Shown one piece after another: positions 1 through 11,657 of a DNA stretch of 64,000 nucleotides. A program made the translations under genes and the position numbers. A model generated the notes under the pieces. It was not told where the DNA came from, did not search any database, and worked only from the letters and a program-made list of their open reading frames with translations. The stretch's first letter is position 1, and each line of letters starts with the position of its first letter. The DNA comes from Xylophilus sp. Leaf220 (GTDB taxonomy: Bacteria > Pseudomonadota > Gammaproteobacteria > Burkholderiales > Burkholderiaceae_C): positions 414,277 to 478,276 of the forward strand of contig NZ_LMKO01000012.1 in the NCBI RefSeq assembly GCF_001421705.1, read 5' to 3'.

Positions 1-706
1 CTTCGTCCTTCGCCTCGGCGATGCGGTCGAAGGCCTGGTTCATCTCGGCATCGGTCTCCGGGCCGAGCGGCGTCAGGTAGAGCCGGAGGTGCTCCAGCGT
101 GCGTCCCCGGTAGTCGGTACCGTTGTCGACGTTGACCACCTCCAGCCGCTCGTTGAGCAGCGCGATGGCCGGCAGGATGCGGTCGCGGTGCAGGCCGCCG
201 GGGTACAGGTCGTCGGGCTTGAAGTTGGAGGTGGTGACGAAGCCGACGCCGTTCTCGAACAACGACACCAGCAACCGGTGCAGCACCATCGCATCGGTGA
301 TGTCGGCCACGTGGAATTCGTCGAAGCAGATGAGCCGGTAGCGCTCGGACATCTGCCGGCCCAGCACGTCGAGCGGGTTGACCGTGCCCTGCAGGTGCCC
401 TAGTTCGCGGTGCACCTCGCGCATGAACTCGTGGAAGTGCAGCCGCGCCTTGCGTTCGATCGGCACCGCGTTGAAGAAGCAGTCCATCAGGAAGCTCTTG
501 CCGCGTCCCACGCCGCCGTACATGTAGACGCCCTTGGGGATCGGCGGCCGGCCCAGCAGGCGGCGCAGCGCGCTCGAACGCTTCTCCTTGTACGCCGACC
601 AGTCGTCGGCGCAGCGCTGCAGCGCCTCGACCGCGCGCAACTGCGCCGGGTCGCTCTGGAAACCGCGGGCGGTCAATTCGGCCTGGTAGGCCTCGCGAAC
701 ATTCAT
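1..706 (-). CDS. zapE: Cell division protein ZapE (AFG1-like ATPase), partial
   Basis: AFG1/ZapE P-loop ATPase. In E. coli this family associates with FtsZ at the constricting septum. About 235 N-terminal residues are present and the C-terminus runs off the left edge (the family is usually about 360 aa). The start MNVREAYQ places the normal ZapE N-terminus. Walker A reads GGVGRGKS near residue 60 and is followed by SFLMDCFF; Walker B reads LICFDEFHVADITDAM, the family signature. It lies 134 bp downstream of lpdA on the same strand, an arrangement common in beta-proteobacteria, so it may be read through from the sucA operon. Identity is secure; co-transcription is inferred. Confidence 0.93.
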   Translation of the reverse strand, partial: MNVREAYQAELTARGFQSDPAQLRAVEALQRCADDWSAYKEKRSSALRRLLGRPPIPKGVYMYGGVGRGKSFLMDCFFNAVPIERKARLHFHEFMREVHRELGHLQGTVNPLDVLGRQMSERYRLICFDEFHVADITDAMVLHRLLVSLFENGVGFVTTSNFKPDDLYPGGLHRDRILPAIALLNERLEVVNVDNGTDYRGRTLEHLRLYLTPLGPETDAEMNQAFDRIAEAKDE

Positions 707-775
707 GCTGCAGGATTTCCGTGCGGGGTGGCGGGCCGCGGCTTCAGCGATCCGGGCAGCACGATGCCGCGGATT

Positions 776-829
776 GCTACCATTTAAATAGCAAGAAGCC
801 GTTGATAAACAACGGCTTCAGGCACTTTT
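776..829 (-). repeat. 54-bp GCTA-N9-TAGC repeat, copy A
   Basis: Downstream of lpdA. On the plus strand it reads GCTACCATTTAAATAGC (776-792), then a perfect 10-bp stem (795-804 with 810-819, loop of 5), then GGCACTTTT. In the lpdA direction the order is AAAAGTGCC, hairpin, 17-bp palindrome, starting about 12 bp after the lpdA stop. Same architecture and length as copies B and C. Confidence 0.8.
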
Positions 830-840
830 CGCTTACAGGA

Positions 841-2268
<1,428 letters not shown>

Positions 2269-2352
2269 GTGGATTCTTTCAATAAAGGGCACCGACGGCG
2301 CCCGTATCGACCGCTTCGTCATCCGCGGCAAGCGCAGCGAAGCCCGTTCGAG

Positions 2353-2442
2353 AACACCGCGGAACCGGCTTTGCCGGGCCGCTGGTGTTGCCCCCTGCAA
2401 GGGGGTTGGCGAAGCGACACGAAGTGGCGCGAAGCCTGGGGG
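2353..2442 (-). repeat. REP-like element, copy 1 (sucB-lpdA intergenic)
   Basis: GC-rich block with nested inverted repeats. In the operon direction it contains CCCCCTTGCAGGGGG followed by CACCAGCGG...CCGCGGTG arms. It aligns by eye over its whole length with 46308-46395, which lies between two TRAP-transporter genes, again in the sense direction. It resembles REP sequences that form stable mRNA stem-loops between operon genes; any effect on mRNA is inferred. Confidence 0.75.
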
Positions 2443-2446
2443 TTAG

Positions 2447-3715
<1,269 letters not shown>

Positions 3716-3784
3716 GGGGTACTTCTTTCGATATGTCGGGAAAACAGAAGGGCGCGACCGCCCTTCCCTCTGGATCTGACGTTC

Positions 3785-6652
3785 TTACTTCGAGAGCACG
3801 AAGCCCTTGAGCTTGCCGAACGCACCTTCGACCAGTGCCTTCTGCTGCTCCTGGTGCAGGTGCGAGTAACCCACGGCCGGCGAAGCGGATGCCGCGCGAC
3901 CGGAGTAGCCGAGCTTCTGGCCGTCGGCCATGTTCTCGTGGATGTAGTGCTGCACGAAGAACCAGGCGCCCTGGTTCTGCGGCTCGTCCTGGCACCACAC
4001 GATGTCGGTCACGTTGGGGTACTTCTTCAGCTCGGTGGCGAAGGCCTTGTGCGGGAACGGATAGAGCTGCTCGACCCGCAGGATGACGGTGTCGTCGGCG
4101 CCCTTCTCTTCCCGCTTCTTGGCCAGGTCGTAGTAGACCTTGCCCGAGCAGGCGATCACACGCTTGACCTTGTCGGCCTTCAGTTCCTTGCTCTCGGCGA
4201 TCACGGTGCGGAAGCCGCCTTCGGTGAACTCGGAGATCGGCGAGGTCGCGTCCTTGTTCCGAAGCAGCGACTTCGGCGTCATGATGATCAGCGGCTTGCG
4301 CAGGTTGCGCACCATCTGGCGGCGCAGCACGTGGAAGATCTGGCTGGCCGTGGTGGGCTGGACCACCTGCATGTTGGTGTCGGCCGACAGCTGCATGAAG
4401 CGCTCGAGGCGCGCCGAGCTGTGCTCGGGGCCCTGGCCTTCGTAGCCGTGCGGCAGCATCAGCGTCAGGCCGTTGACGCGGCCCCACTTCACTTCGCCGG
4501 AGGCGATGAACTGGTCGATCACCACCTGCGCGCCGTTGGCGAAATCGCCGAACTGGGCTTCCCAGATCACCAGGGTGTTGGGGTCGTTCGATGCGTAGCC
4601 GTATTCGAAGCCCAGCACCGCCTCTTCGGACAGGATCGAGTCGATGACGACGAAGGGAGCCTGGTTCTCGGCGATGTTCTGCAGCGGGGTGTAGGTGCCC
4701 TCGTCGAACTTCTCGCGCTTCTGGTCGTGGATCACCGAATGGCGGTGGGTGAAGGTTCCGCGGCCGCAGTCCTCGCCCGACAGTCGCACCGGGTAGCCGC
4801 TGGCCACCAGCGACGCGTAGGCCATGGTTTCACCCATGCCCCAGTCGACGTTGATCTCGCCACGGCCCATCGCCGCGCGGTCGTCGTAGACCTTCTTGAC
4901 CAGCTGGTGCGGGGTGACGGATTCGGGAATCGTCGTCACACGCTCGGCAAGGCGCTTCCACTCGGACATCGGGATCGCGGTGTCGCCGGCGTCGGTCCAC
5001 TTCTTGCCCAGGTACGGGCTCCAATCGACCGCGTACTTGCCCTTGAAGTTGGTGAGCACCGGATCGACCGTGTGCTTGCCCGCTTCCATCGCGGCGCGGA
5101 ACGCCTTGAACATGTCGTCGCCGAGCGTCTCGCCCAGGCCCTGCGTGGCCAGCTTGTCGGCGTAGAGCTTGCGCGTGCCGGGGTGGGCCGCGATCTTCTT
5201 GTACATCAGCGGCTGGGTGAGCGACGGGGTGTCCTGCTCGTTGTGGCCCAGCTTGCGGAAGCAGATGATGTCGACGACGACGTCCTTCTGGAACTCCATC
5301 CGGAACTCGAGCGCCAGTTGCGTCGCCAGCACCACGGCTTCGGGGTCGTCGCCGTTGACGTGCAGCACCGGCGATTCGATCATCTTGACCACGTCGGTGC
5401 AGTACAGCGTCGAGCGGCTGTCGCGCGGGTCGCTGGTGGTGAAACCGATCTGGTTGTTGATCACGATGTGCACCGTGCCGCCCGTGTGGTAGCCACGGGT
5501 CTCGGCCAGCGCCAGCGTTTCCATGATGACGCCCTGGCCCGCGAAGGCGGCGTCGCCGTGCACCAGCACCGGCAGCACCTGCTTGCCCTGCGGATCGCCG
5601 CGGCGGTCCATCCGGGCACGCACCGAGCCTTCGACGACCGGGTTCACGATTTCCAGGTGCGACGGGTTGAACGCCAGGCTCAGGTGCACTGGACCGCCGG
5701 GGGTGTTCACGTCGGAACTGAAGCCCTGGTGGTACTTCACGTCGCCGCTCGGCAGGTCTTCCGGCGCGGTGTGGTCGAACTCGGCGAACAGGTCGGCCGG
5801 CAGCTTGCCGAGCGAGTTCACCAACACGTTCAGGCGGCCGCGGTGGGCCATGCCGATCACGATTTCCTGCACGCCCTTGGCGCCGGCTTCCTGGATCAGC
5901 GCGTCCATCGAGGCGATGAAGCTCTCGCCGCCTTCGAGCGAGAAGCGCTTCTGGCCGACGTACTTGGTGTGGAGGAAGCGCTCCAGGCCTTCGGCCGCGG
6001 TCAGGCGGTCGAGGATGTGCTTCTTCTGGTCGTTGTTGAAGCTCGGCTTGGTGCGGATGCCTTCGAGCTTTTGCTGCCACCAGCGCTTCTGCACGTGGTC
6101 GGTGGTGTACATGTACTCGGCGCCGATGGTGCCGCAGTAGGTTTCCTTCAGCGCGTTCATCAGCTCGCGCAGAGGCATCGTGTCCTTGCCGAAGAAGGTG
6201 TTGCTCGTGTTGAACACCGTCTCCTGGTCGGCGTCGGTGAAGCCGTAGAACGGCAGCTCGAGCTCGGGGATGTTCTCGCGCTCGGTGCGCTTGAGCGGAT
6301 CCAGGTCGGCCCAGCGTACACCGACGTTGCGGTAGGCGGCGATCAGCTGCTGGACGGCGGTGCGCTTGCGGCCCAGTTCCGAATCGGCGCTGGCGACCAC
6401 GACCTTGGTCTGGCCCTGCTTGGCACGTTCTGCGAAGGCGTTGACGACCGGCAGGTGGGGCACGTCGCGGGCATCGCTGCCGTCGGTGGCCGGCACGTGC
6501 TGGAGGGCGTCGAAATATTCACGCCAGTTGTCCGGGACGCTGCCGGGATTCTCCAGGTAGTTTTCATACATCTCCTCCACGTAGGGCGCGTTGCCGCCGA
6601 AGAGGTAGGTGTTGCCCTGGTAGGCGTCGTATAGAGACGTGGTCTCGCTCAT
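3785..6652 (-). CDS. sucA: 2-oxoglutarate dehydrogenase E1 component
   Basis: Thiamine-diphosphate-dependent E1 that decarboxylates 2-oxoglutarate and passes the succinyl group to SucB. 955 aa, close to the family length. The N-terminal segment YLFGGNAPYVEEMYENYLENP is the E2-docking region. The ThDP-binding region GDAAFAGQGVIMETLAL...NNQIGFTTSDP lies at about residues 365-405. First gene of the operon; an unusual 12-mer (TTGGGAAAACAT on the plus strand) sits 23 bp upstream and recurs before the livK-like gene. Confidence 0.97.
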   Translation of the reverse strand: MSETTSLYDAYQGNTYLFGGNAPYVEEMYENYLENPGSVPDNWREYFDALQHVPATDGSDARDVPHLPVVNAFAERAKQGQTKVVVASADSELGRKRTAVQQLIAAYRNVGVRWADLDPLKRTERENIPELELPFYGFTDADQETVFNTSNTFFGKDTMPLRELMNALKETYCGTIGAEYMYTTDHVQKRWWQQKLEGIRTKPSFNNDQKKHILDRLTAAEGLERFLHTKYVGQKRFSLEGGESFIASMDALIQEAGAKGVQEIVIGMAHRGRLNVLVNSLGKLPADLFAEFDHTAPEDLPSGDVKYHQGFSSDVNTPGGPVHLSLAFNPSHLEIVNPVVEGSVRARMDRRGDPQGKQVLPVLVHGDAAFAGQGVIMETLALAETRGYHTGGTVHIVINNQIGFTTSDPRDSRSTLYCTDVVKMIESPVLHVNGDDPEAVVLATQLALEFRMEFQKDVVVDIICFRKLGHNEQDTPSLTQPLMYKKIAAHPGTRKLYADKLATQGLGETLGDDMFKAFRAAMEAGKHTVDPVLTNFKGKYAVDWSPYLGKKWTDAGDTAIPMSEWKRLAERVTTIPESVTPHQLVKKVYDDRAAMGRGEINVDWGMGETMAYASLVASGYPVRLSGEDCGRGTFTHRHSVIHDQKREKFDEGTYTPLQNIAENQAPFVVIDSILSEEAVLGFEYGYASNDPNTLVIWEAQFGDFANGAQVVIDQFIASGEVKWGRVNGLTLMLPHGYEGQGPEHSSARLERFMQLSADTNMQVVQPTTASQIFHVLRRQMVRNLRKPLIIMTPKSLLRNKDATSPISEFTEGGFRTVIAESKELKADKVKRVIACSGKVYYDLAKKREEKGADDTVILRVEQLYPFPHKAFATELKKYPNVTDIVWCQDEPQNQGAWFFVQHYIHENMADGQKLGYSGRAASASPAVGYSHLHQEQQKALVEGAFGKLKGFVLSK

Positions 6653-6785
6653 GTGTGCGCTACTTTCGTTTCCCTTGGGAAAACATTAGCTGGTTTGGAA
6701 AACCTTCCGCGACACGGCTGAACCGGTTGGCGGATGCGACTGTGGCTGTGGAAGGGGCCGAGTACAACGTGCGATTGTGCCATCT

Positions 6786-6834
6786 AAAAAAATCCCGCAG
6801 GGGGCCGGTTCGAAACCGACCCCGATGCGGGATT
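6786..6834 (-). terminator. Rho-independent terminator of the livK-like gene
   Basis: Long near-perfect hairpin: outer stem AATCCCGCA (6791-6799) pairs with TGCGGGATT (6826-6834), with a second GC-rich inner stem. On the minus strand it is followed by a run of T (plus-strand A run 6786-6792). It lies about 95 bp after the stop of the minus-strand binding protein and upstream of sucA, so it insulates the sucA operon. Confidence 0.9.
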
Positions 6835-6929
6835 CTTGGACGGGGCCACGGCGAGCGGCGATTCGCCGCCGCAACCCCGAGGCGATGGCAGCCCGGTCGG
6901 CGATCGACCGGGCGGCGTGCCTCATGCCA

Positions 6930-8060
6930 TTACAGCGGCGTGCGCTTGCCGTCCTTGTAGTTGTACAAGGTGCTGGCCGGGTTCTTCAGCTCGCCATTGG
7001 GCTCAAAGGCGATCGTGGCGGTCACGCCGCTGTAGTTGGACTTCAGCAGAACCGGGATGTAGACCTTCGGATCCCACGAATTGGCGCGCTTCATCGCGTC
7101 GGCGAGCAGCATCGTGGCGTCGTAGGTATACGGGCTGTAGATCTGGAACTGGCCGGGGAACTTGGCGTCGTAGCGCTTCTTCCAGGCTTCGCCGCCCGGC
7201 ATCTTGGCGAGCGACGAGCCGCCTTCCGCGCAGACCACGTTGCCCAGCGTCTTCGCGCCGCCGGAGAGGCGGGCCAGCTCGGCGGTACAGATGCCGTCGC
7301 CGCCGAAGAACTTGACGTTCGACATGCCGAGCTGCTCCAGCTGGCGCAGCATCGGGCCGCCCTGCGGGTCCATGCCGCCGAAGAAGATGCCGTCCGGCGC
7401 CTTGGCCTTGATGGCGGTCAGGATAGCCATGAAATCGGTGGCCTTGTCGGTGGTGAACTGCTCCGCTACGATCTCGGCGCCCTTGTCGGCCGCGGCCTTC
7501 TTGAACACCGAGGCGACGCCCTGGCCGTAGGCGGTGCGGTCGTCGATCACCGCGATCTTCTTCAGCTTGAGCGTGTCGGTCGCGTAGAGGGCCAGGGCCG
7601 ATCCGAGCGCGTTGTCGTTCGAGATGATGCGGAACGAGGTGTTGTAGCCCGGCTTCATCAGCAGCGGGTTGGTCGACGAACCGGTCACGTGCGGGATGCC
7701 GCAGTCGTTGTAGACCTTCGATGCCGGCAGCGTGGTGCCCGAATTCAGGTGGCCGATCACGCCGGCGACCTTGGCGTCGCACAGCTTTTGTGCGGCGGCC
7801 GTGCCCTGCTTCGGGTCGGCGGCGTCGTCTTCGGCCTGCAGCTCCCACTTGATCTTCTTGCCGTTGATGACGATGTTCTGCGTGTTGAGTTCTTCGACCG
7901 CCATGCGCGCGCCGTTCTCGTTGTCGCGGCCGTAGTGGGCCTGAGGGCCCGAAACGGGGCCGACGTGCCCGAGCTTGATCACCTGGGTGTCTTGTGCGAA
8001 CGAGGTAGCGGCGACTGCGGCCAGCGCAGCGGTCAGGGTCAACTTCAACTTCAGGTGCAT
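6930..8060 (-). CDS. Branched-chain amino-acid-type ABC transporter substrate-binding protein
   Basis: LivJ/LivK-type periplasmic binding protein, 376 aa. The signal peptide (residues 1-22, cleaved after TSFA) is followed by IKLGHVGPVSGPQAHYGRDNENGARMAV, the classic start of this fold. The mature part contains GVIGHLNSGTTLPAS and FFGGMDPQGGPML typical of the type I periplasmic fold. A GGAG ribosome site precedes the start. No permease or ATPase genes are adjacent, so it must work with components encoded elsewhere. The ligand cannot be assigned; branched-chain amino acids are the usual substrate. Confidence 0.92.
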   Translation of the reverse strand: MHLKLKLTLTAALAAVAATSFAQDTQVIKLGHVGPVSGPQAHYGRDNENGARMAVEELNTQNIVINGKKIKWELQAEDDAADPKQGTAAAQKLCDAKVAGVIGHLNSGTTLPASKVYNDCGIPHVTGSSTNPLLMKPGYNTSFRIISNDNALGSALALYATDTLKLKKIAVIDDRTAYGQGVASVFKKAAADKGAEIVAEQFTTDKATDFMAILTAIKAKAPDGIFFGGMDPQGGPMLRQLEQLGMSNVKFFGGDGICTAELARLSGGAKTLGNVVCAEGGSSLAKMPGGEAWKKRYDAKFPGQFQIYSPYTYDATMLLADAMKRANSWDPKVYIPVLLKSNYSGVTATIAFEPNGELKNPASTLYNYKDGKRTPL

Positions 8061-8175
8061 ATAAAAATCTCCGGTTGGGAAAACATCGAAGCCGATGGGG
8101 AATCGATGGGCCGGACGCTACCGCAATTTCCGGGCCCGGACCAGAGGAAACATACGGTGCCGCCGGCGCACGAAA

Positions 8176-8577
8176 TCATGCAGGCCCGCGGCCCGGTCGC
8201 GGCTGCAGTGCATCGCGTTCCTGCGCCAGCGCCGCGGAGACGGCGTTGCGCACCGATCCGGCGATTTCTTCCCGCAGCCGGGGCAGCATGAAGCGCGTCT
8301 GCTCCAGCACTACCAGGGCGATCGCGTCGCTCAGGCGACCGGCCAGGACGGCATCGACGCGGGCCAGCACCCGCTGGGTGATCTGCTCCTGCAGCGCCTC
8401 GGCGATCTCGGGCGGCAGATGCGGCGGGGCGCGGCCCTTGTCCGCATGGAGGCCGGACGGCGCTGCCGCCGGAGCCGGCGCGGGCGGCACGCCGCTCTCG
8501 GGGGCGGCGCGGTCGACCACCTCGGTCAGGGTCGGCACGAAACGCGGTGCGGCGGCGGTCGATGGGGTCGTCGGCAT
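8176..8577 (-). CDS. Small conserved protein downstream of holC (possible DUF2486)
   Basis: 133 aa. The N-terminal half is Pro/Ala-rich and low-complexity. The C-terminal half (about 55-120) is a charged helical region (LPPEIAEALQEQITQRVLARVD...LREEIAGSVRNAVSAALAQE). No signal peptide or membrane segment. It starts 3 bp after the holC stop, implying translational coupling. Position and composition fit the DUF2486 proteins found beside holC in Burkholderiales, but the match is from memory. Function unknown. Confidence 0.7.
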   Translation of the reverse strand: MPTTPSTAAAPRFVPTLTEVVDRAAPESGVPPAPAPAAAPSGLHADKGRAPPHLPPEIAEALQEQITQRVLARVDAVLAGRLSDAIALVVLEQTRFMLPRLREEIAGSVRNAVSAALAQERDALQPRPGRGPA

Positions 8578-8580
8578 GGC

Positions 8581-9012
8581 TCAGGCTTTCAGCGCCAGGT
8601 CGTGGCGGGTAATGGAGTAGCCCCGGTCGGCATAGTGCTTCCAGCGGGCGCGGGCCCCCTTGCGGTCGTCCTCGTCGCCGAGCGACACCACCTCGATCAG
8701 CCGCTCGAAACGGCCGAAGCCCTGCGGCACTTCACCGCCCAGGTTGAGCAGCACCTGGTGGTGCGGCGCGGCGTCGGCGGCCTCGGTCAGCAGGATCGGG
8801 GAAGCGCGCCGCATCGGCTCGGGATCGGTCGCGCGGCAATGGGCCAGGAAATCGGTGGGCGACAAGCTCCACAGGCCGCGGTCGAGGAGGTCGAGCGCAG
8901 CGCCCGGCGCCACGACCACCACCCGCGCACCGCCGCCCGTGGCCTTGCGCAACAACCGGCAGGCGTACGCCAGCTTGTCGGGCGCGTTGAAGTGAAAGCC
9001 GATCTCGGTCAT
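8581..9012 (-). CDS. holC: DNA polymerase III chi subunit
   Basis: 143 aa, the usual HolC length. Chi links SSB to the clamp loader through psi during lagging-strand synthesis. The start MTEIGFHFNAPDKLAYACRLLRKA and the body (VVVVAPGAALDLLDRGLWSLSPTDFLAHC, LLNLGGEVPQGFGRFERLIEVV, ARARWKHYADRGYSITRHDL) follow the family along its length. It lies 34 bp downstream of pepA on the same strand, the standard pepA-holC arrangement. Confidence 0.95.
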   Translation of the reverse strand: MTEIGFHFNAPDKLAYACRLLRKATGGGARVVVVAPGAALDLLDRGLWSLSPTDFLAHCRATDPEPMRRASPILLTEAADAAPHHQVLLNLGGEVPQGFGRFERLIEVVSLGDEDDRKGARARWKHYADRGYSITRHDLALKA

Positions 9013-9046
9013 GGCGCAGGCACTCCTGCCGCCCGGCCCGCCACCG

Positions 9047-10537
9047 TCACGATGCGGCTCGGGCTTTGTTTGCTACTTTTTTCGTAGCTGCAGGCCGTTG
9101 CTGGACCTGGGCCAGCAGGTAGTTGAGCAACAAAGGAACCGGCCGTCCAGTGGAGCCCTTGCTACCGCCGCCCTTCCAGGCGCTACCGGCGATGTCCAGA
9201 TGCGCCCAGGGAAACTTGGCGGTGAAACGCTGCAGGAACTTGGCGGCGGTGATCGCCCCGCCCGCACGGCCGCCGATGTTGGCCACGTCGGCGAACGGCG
9301 TCTTCAGGCCCTCGGCGTATTCGTCGTCCAGCGGCAGGCGCCAGCACGGGTCGAGCGCCGCTTCGCCTGCCTGGTGCAGTGCGGCGGCCAGGGCGTCGTC
9401 GGCCGAGAACATGCCGCTGCGCACCGCGCCCAGCGCCACCACGCAAGCGCCGGTCAGCGTGGCGATGTCGATCACCGCGCGAGGATTGAAACGCTCCGCA
9501 TAGGTGAGCGCGTCGCACAGCACCAGACGGCCTTCGGCGTCGGTGTTGAGCACCTCGATCGTCTGGCCGCTCATGCTGGTCACCACGTCGCTCGGCTTGA
9601 GGGCGCGGCCGTCGGGCATGTTCTCGCAGGACGGGATCAGGCCCACGACGTTGATCGCGGGCTTCAGCTCGCCCAGGGCCTTGAAGGTGCCGAGCACGCT
9701 GGCGGCGCCGCACATGTCGAACTTCATCTCGTCCATTTCGGCGGAAGGCTTGATCGAGATGCCGCCGGTGTCGAAGGTGATGCCCTTGCCGACCAGCACC
9801 ACCGGCGCGTCGTTCTTGGCCGCGCCGCTGTAGCGCAGCACGATGAACCGCAGTTCTTCTTCCGAGCCCTTGGCGACCGCCATGAAGGAGCCCATGCCCA
9901 GCTTGGCGACCTCCCGCGGGCCCAGCACCTCGCACTTCACCTGGGCGGTGACCAGCGTCTTGGCCGCGTCGGCCAGCAAGGCGGGGGTGGCAAAGTTGGC
10001 GGGGCGGTTGCCCCACTCCTTGGCGAACTCGACACCGGCGACCGTGGCCCGGGCGCAGTCGAAAGCGGCGCGCACCGCGCCGGCATCGGGCACGGCCAGC
10101 GTCAGCTTCTCCAGCTTGCGCGGCTCGGGCTTGGATTTGGTGGTGGTGAAGACGTAGCTGGCATCGGCCGCGGCGGTCGTGGCCGCCTGTACCGCCGCGG
10201 CCCCGTCGGGCAACGCCGGCAGCACGACGGTCAGGCGCCGCACCGCATGGGACTTCAATGCGCCGACGGCGGCCACCACCGCCTTGTGCACCGCACGTGC
10301 GCTGCCGTCGCCCACACCCGCCACCACCGTGAGCCGCGCCGCGCTGGCCGCATGGCCGTAGAGGGCCAGCACCTTGCCGGTCTTGGGCTCGAAGTCGCCC
10401 GCCTTGCGGGCATCGGCGATAGCACGTTCCAGCGCATGGGCGCCCGGCTTGGCGCTTTCGGCCACCAGCAATACCAGTGCGTCGGTCTTTTCCGCGGCGG
10501 CGCCTGCGAGGTCCAGGGTCTTGAGTTGGAAGTCCAT
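9047..10537 (-). CDS. pepA: Leucyl aminopeptidase (cytosol aminopeptidase, M17)
   Basis: Dizinc M17 aminopeptidase, 496 aa from MDFQLKTLDLAG. The frame upstream of this start overlaps divergent lptF and is not coding. The metal/catalytic motif NTDAEGR is at about residues 329-335, preceded by GLIPSCENMPDGRALKPSDV and the metal-ligand segment VGKGITFDTGGISIKP. The gene is divergent from lptF with only 25 bp between starts. The extreme C-terminus (PAATKKVANKA) is encoded by a GCTA-N9-TAGC repeat unit and looks like an acquired extension. Confidence 0.96.
   Translation of the reverse strand: MDFQLKTLDLAGAAAEKTDALVLLVAESAKPGAHALERAIADARKAGDFEPKTGKVLALYGHAASAARLTVVAGVGDGSARAVHKAVVAAVGALKSHAVRRLTVVLPALPDGAAAVQAATTAAADASYVFTTTKSKPEPRKLEKLTLAVPDAGAVRAAFDCARATVAGVEFAKEWGNRPANFATPALLADAAKTLVTAQVKCEVLGPREVAKLGMGSFMAVAKGSEEELRFIVLRYSGAAKNDAPVVLVGKGITFDTGGISIKPSAEMDEMKFDMCGAASVLGTFKALGELKPAINVVGLIPSCENMPDGRALKPSDVVTSMSGQTIEVLNTDAEGRLVLCDALTYAERFNPRAVIDIATLTGACVVALGAVRSGMFSADDALAAALHQAGEAALDPCWRLPLDDEYAEGLKTPFADVANIGGRAGGAITAAKFLQRFTAKFPWAHLDIAGSAWKGGGSKGSTGRPVPLLLNYLLAQVQQRPAATKKVANKARAAS
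9072..9104 (-). repeat. Partial GCTA-N9-TAGC repeat inside pepA, copy F
   Basis: GCTACTTTTTTCGTAGC (9072-9088) followed by CAGGCCGTTG on the plus strand. In the pepA direction the order is half hairpin then 17-bp palindrome, as in the other copies. It encodes part of the last residues of PepA. Only one hairpin arm is recognisable, so this is a truncated copy. Confidence 0.5.
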
Positions 10538-10562
10538 AATCGATGTTTTCTTTTGGTCTTCC

Positions 10563-11657
10563 ATGTTATTCCATTCCTCCATCCGCAAGGAGCTCGCGCG
10601 GAGCTTCGGCGCGACGCTGGTGGTGCTGGCCACGGTGGTGATGACCATCATGCTGATCCGGGTGCTGGGCCAGGCCTCGCGCGGCAGCGTCAACCCGTCC
10701 GACGTGCTGCTGGTCATGGGCTACACCGTGCTCGGCCAGCTGCCGACCATCCTGGCGCTGAGCCTCTTCGTCTCCATCGTCGGCACCCTGTCGCGGATGT
10801 ACCGCGACAGTGAAATGGTGATCTGGCTGTCGGGCGGCCGGGGCCTGGCGAGTTTCCTGCGGCCCCTGCTGCGCTTCTCCTGGCCGGTGCTGGCGCTGAT
10901 CGCGGCACTAGCCCTGCTGGTCTGGCCCTGGGCCAACACCCAGATCCAGGGCATGAAGGACCGCTACGAGCGCCGCGGCGACATCGACCGGGTGGCGCCG
11001 GGCCAGTTCATGGAATCGGCCGGCGGCAACCGCGTGTTCTTCATCGACAAGGACACGCCCGATGCGCAGACGGCCAGCAACGTGTTCATCACCGCGTCGG
11101 AGCGGGGCCAGGAAATTGTCACCTCGGCCCGCACTGGCCGTCTGGCGATCCTCAACGACGACCGTTTCGTGGTGCTCAACGACGGCCAGCGGCTCGAGAG
11201 CCACGTCGGCAAGCCGGGGCTGAAGATCAGCGAGTTCCGCGAGTTCGCCAACCGGATCGCGACCAATGTGCTGGACGACCAGGAAGAGATACCGGTCAAG
11301 CTGCGCAGCACGCTCGACCTGCTGCGGGATCCCACCATCATGAATCAGGCCGAGCTGGCTTGGCGGCTGGGCCTGGCCTTCGCCGGATTCAACTTCGTGG
11401 TGATGGCGCTGGCGATCTCGAGCGTCAACCCGCGGGCCGGGCGCAGCGGCAATCTGGTGTTCGCGCTGTTCGCCTTCGTCGTCTACTACAACCTGTTGAA
11501 CCTTGCGCAGAGCTGGATGGTGGGCGGCAAGCTCAACTTCGTCGGCGTGATCGTGCTGCTGCACGGCGGCGTGCTGGCCGCCAGCGGACTGCTGCTGGCC
11601 AAGCGGCACACGCAATGGACCTGGCGCGGCGCCCGCCGCAGCGGAGCCGCCGCATGA
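10563..11657 (+). CDS. lptF: LPS export ABC transporter permease LptF
   Basis: Inner-membrane half-permease of the LptB2FGC machine that extracts LPS for transport to the outer membrane. 364 aa from MLFHSSIRKELARSFGATL; the frame upstream is pepA antisense. Membrane segments lie near residues 15-37, 53-75 and 100-120 and in a C-terminal set (about 270-350). Between them is the periplasmic beta-jellyroll (RVFFIDKDTPDAQTASNVFI...LEFREFANR region). It overlaps lptG by 4 bp (ATGA), implying coupled synthesis. Confidence 0.95.
   Translation: MLFHSSIRKELARSFGATLVVLATVVMTIMLIRVLGQASRGSVNPSDVLLVMGYTVLGQLPTILALSLFVSIVGTLSRMYRDSEMVIWLSGGRGLASFLRPLLRFSWPVLALIAALALLVWPWANTQIQGMKDRYERRGDIDRVAPGQFMESAGGNRVFFIDKDTPDAQTASNVFITASERGQEIVTSARTGRLAILNDDRFVVLNDGQRLESHVGKPGLKISEFREFANRIATNVLDDQEEIPVKLRSTLDLLRDPTIMNQAELAWRLGLAFAGFNFVVMALAISSVNPRAGRSGNLVFALFAFVVYYNLLNLAQSWMVGGKLNFVGVIVLLHGGVLAASGLLLAKRHTQWTWRGARRSGAAA

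Noticed and set aside
6806-6816. GGTTCGAAACC resembles a tRNA T-loop
   Set aside because: It is the apex of a terminator hairpin; no acceptor, D or anticodon arms flank it.
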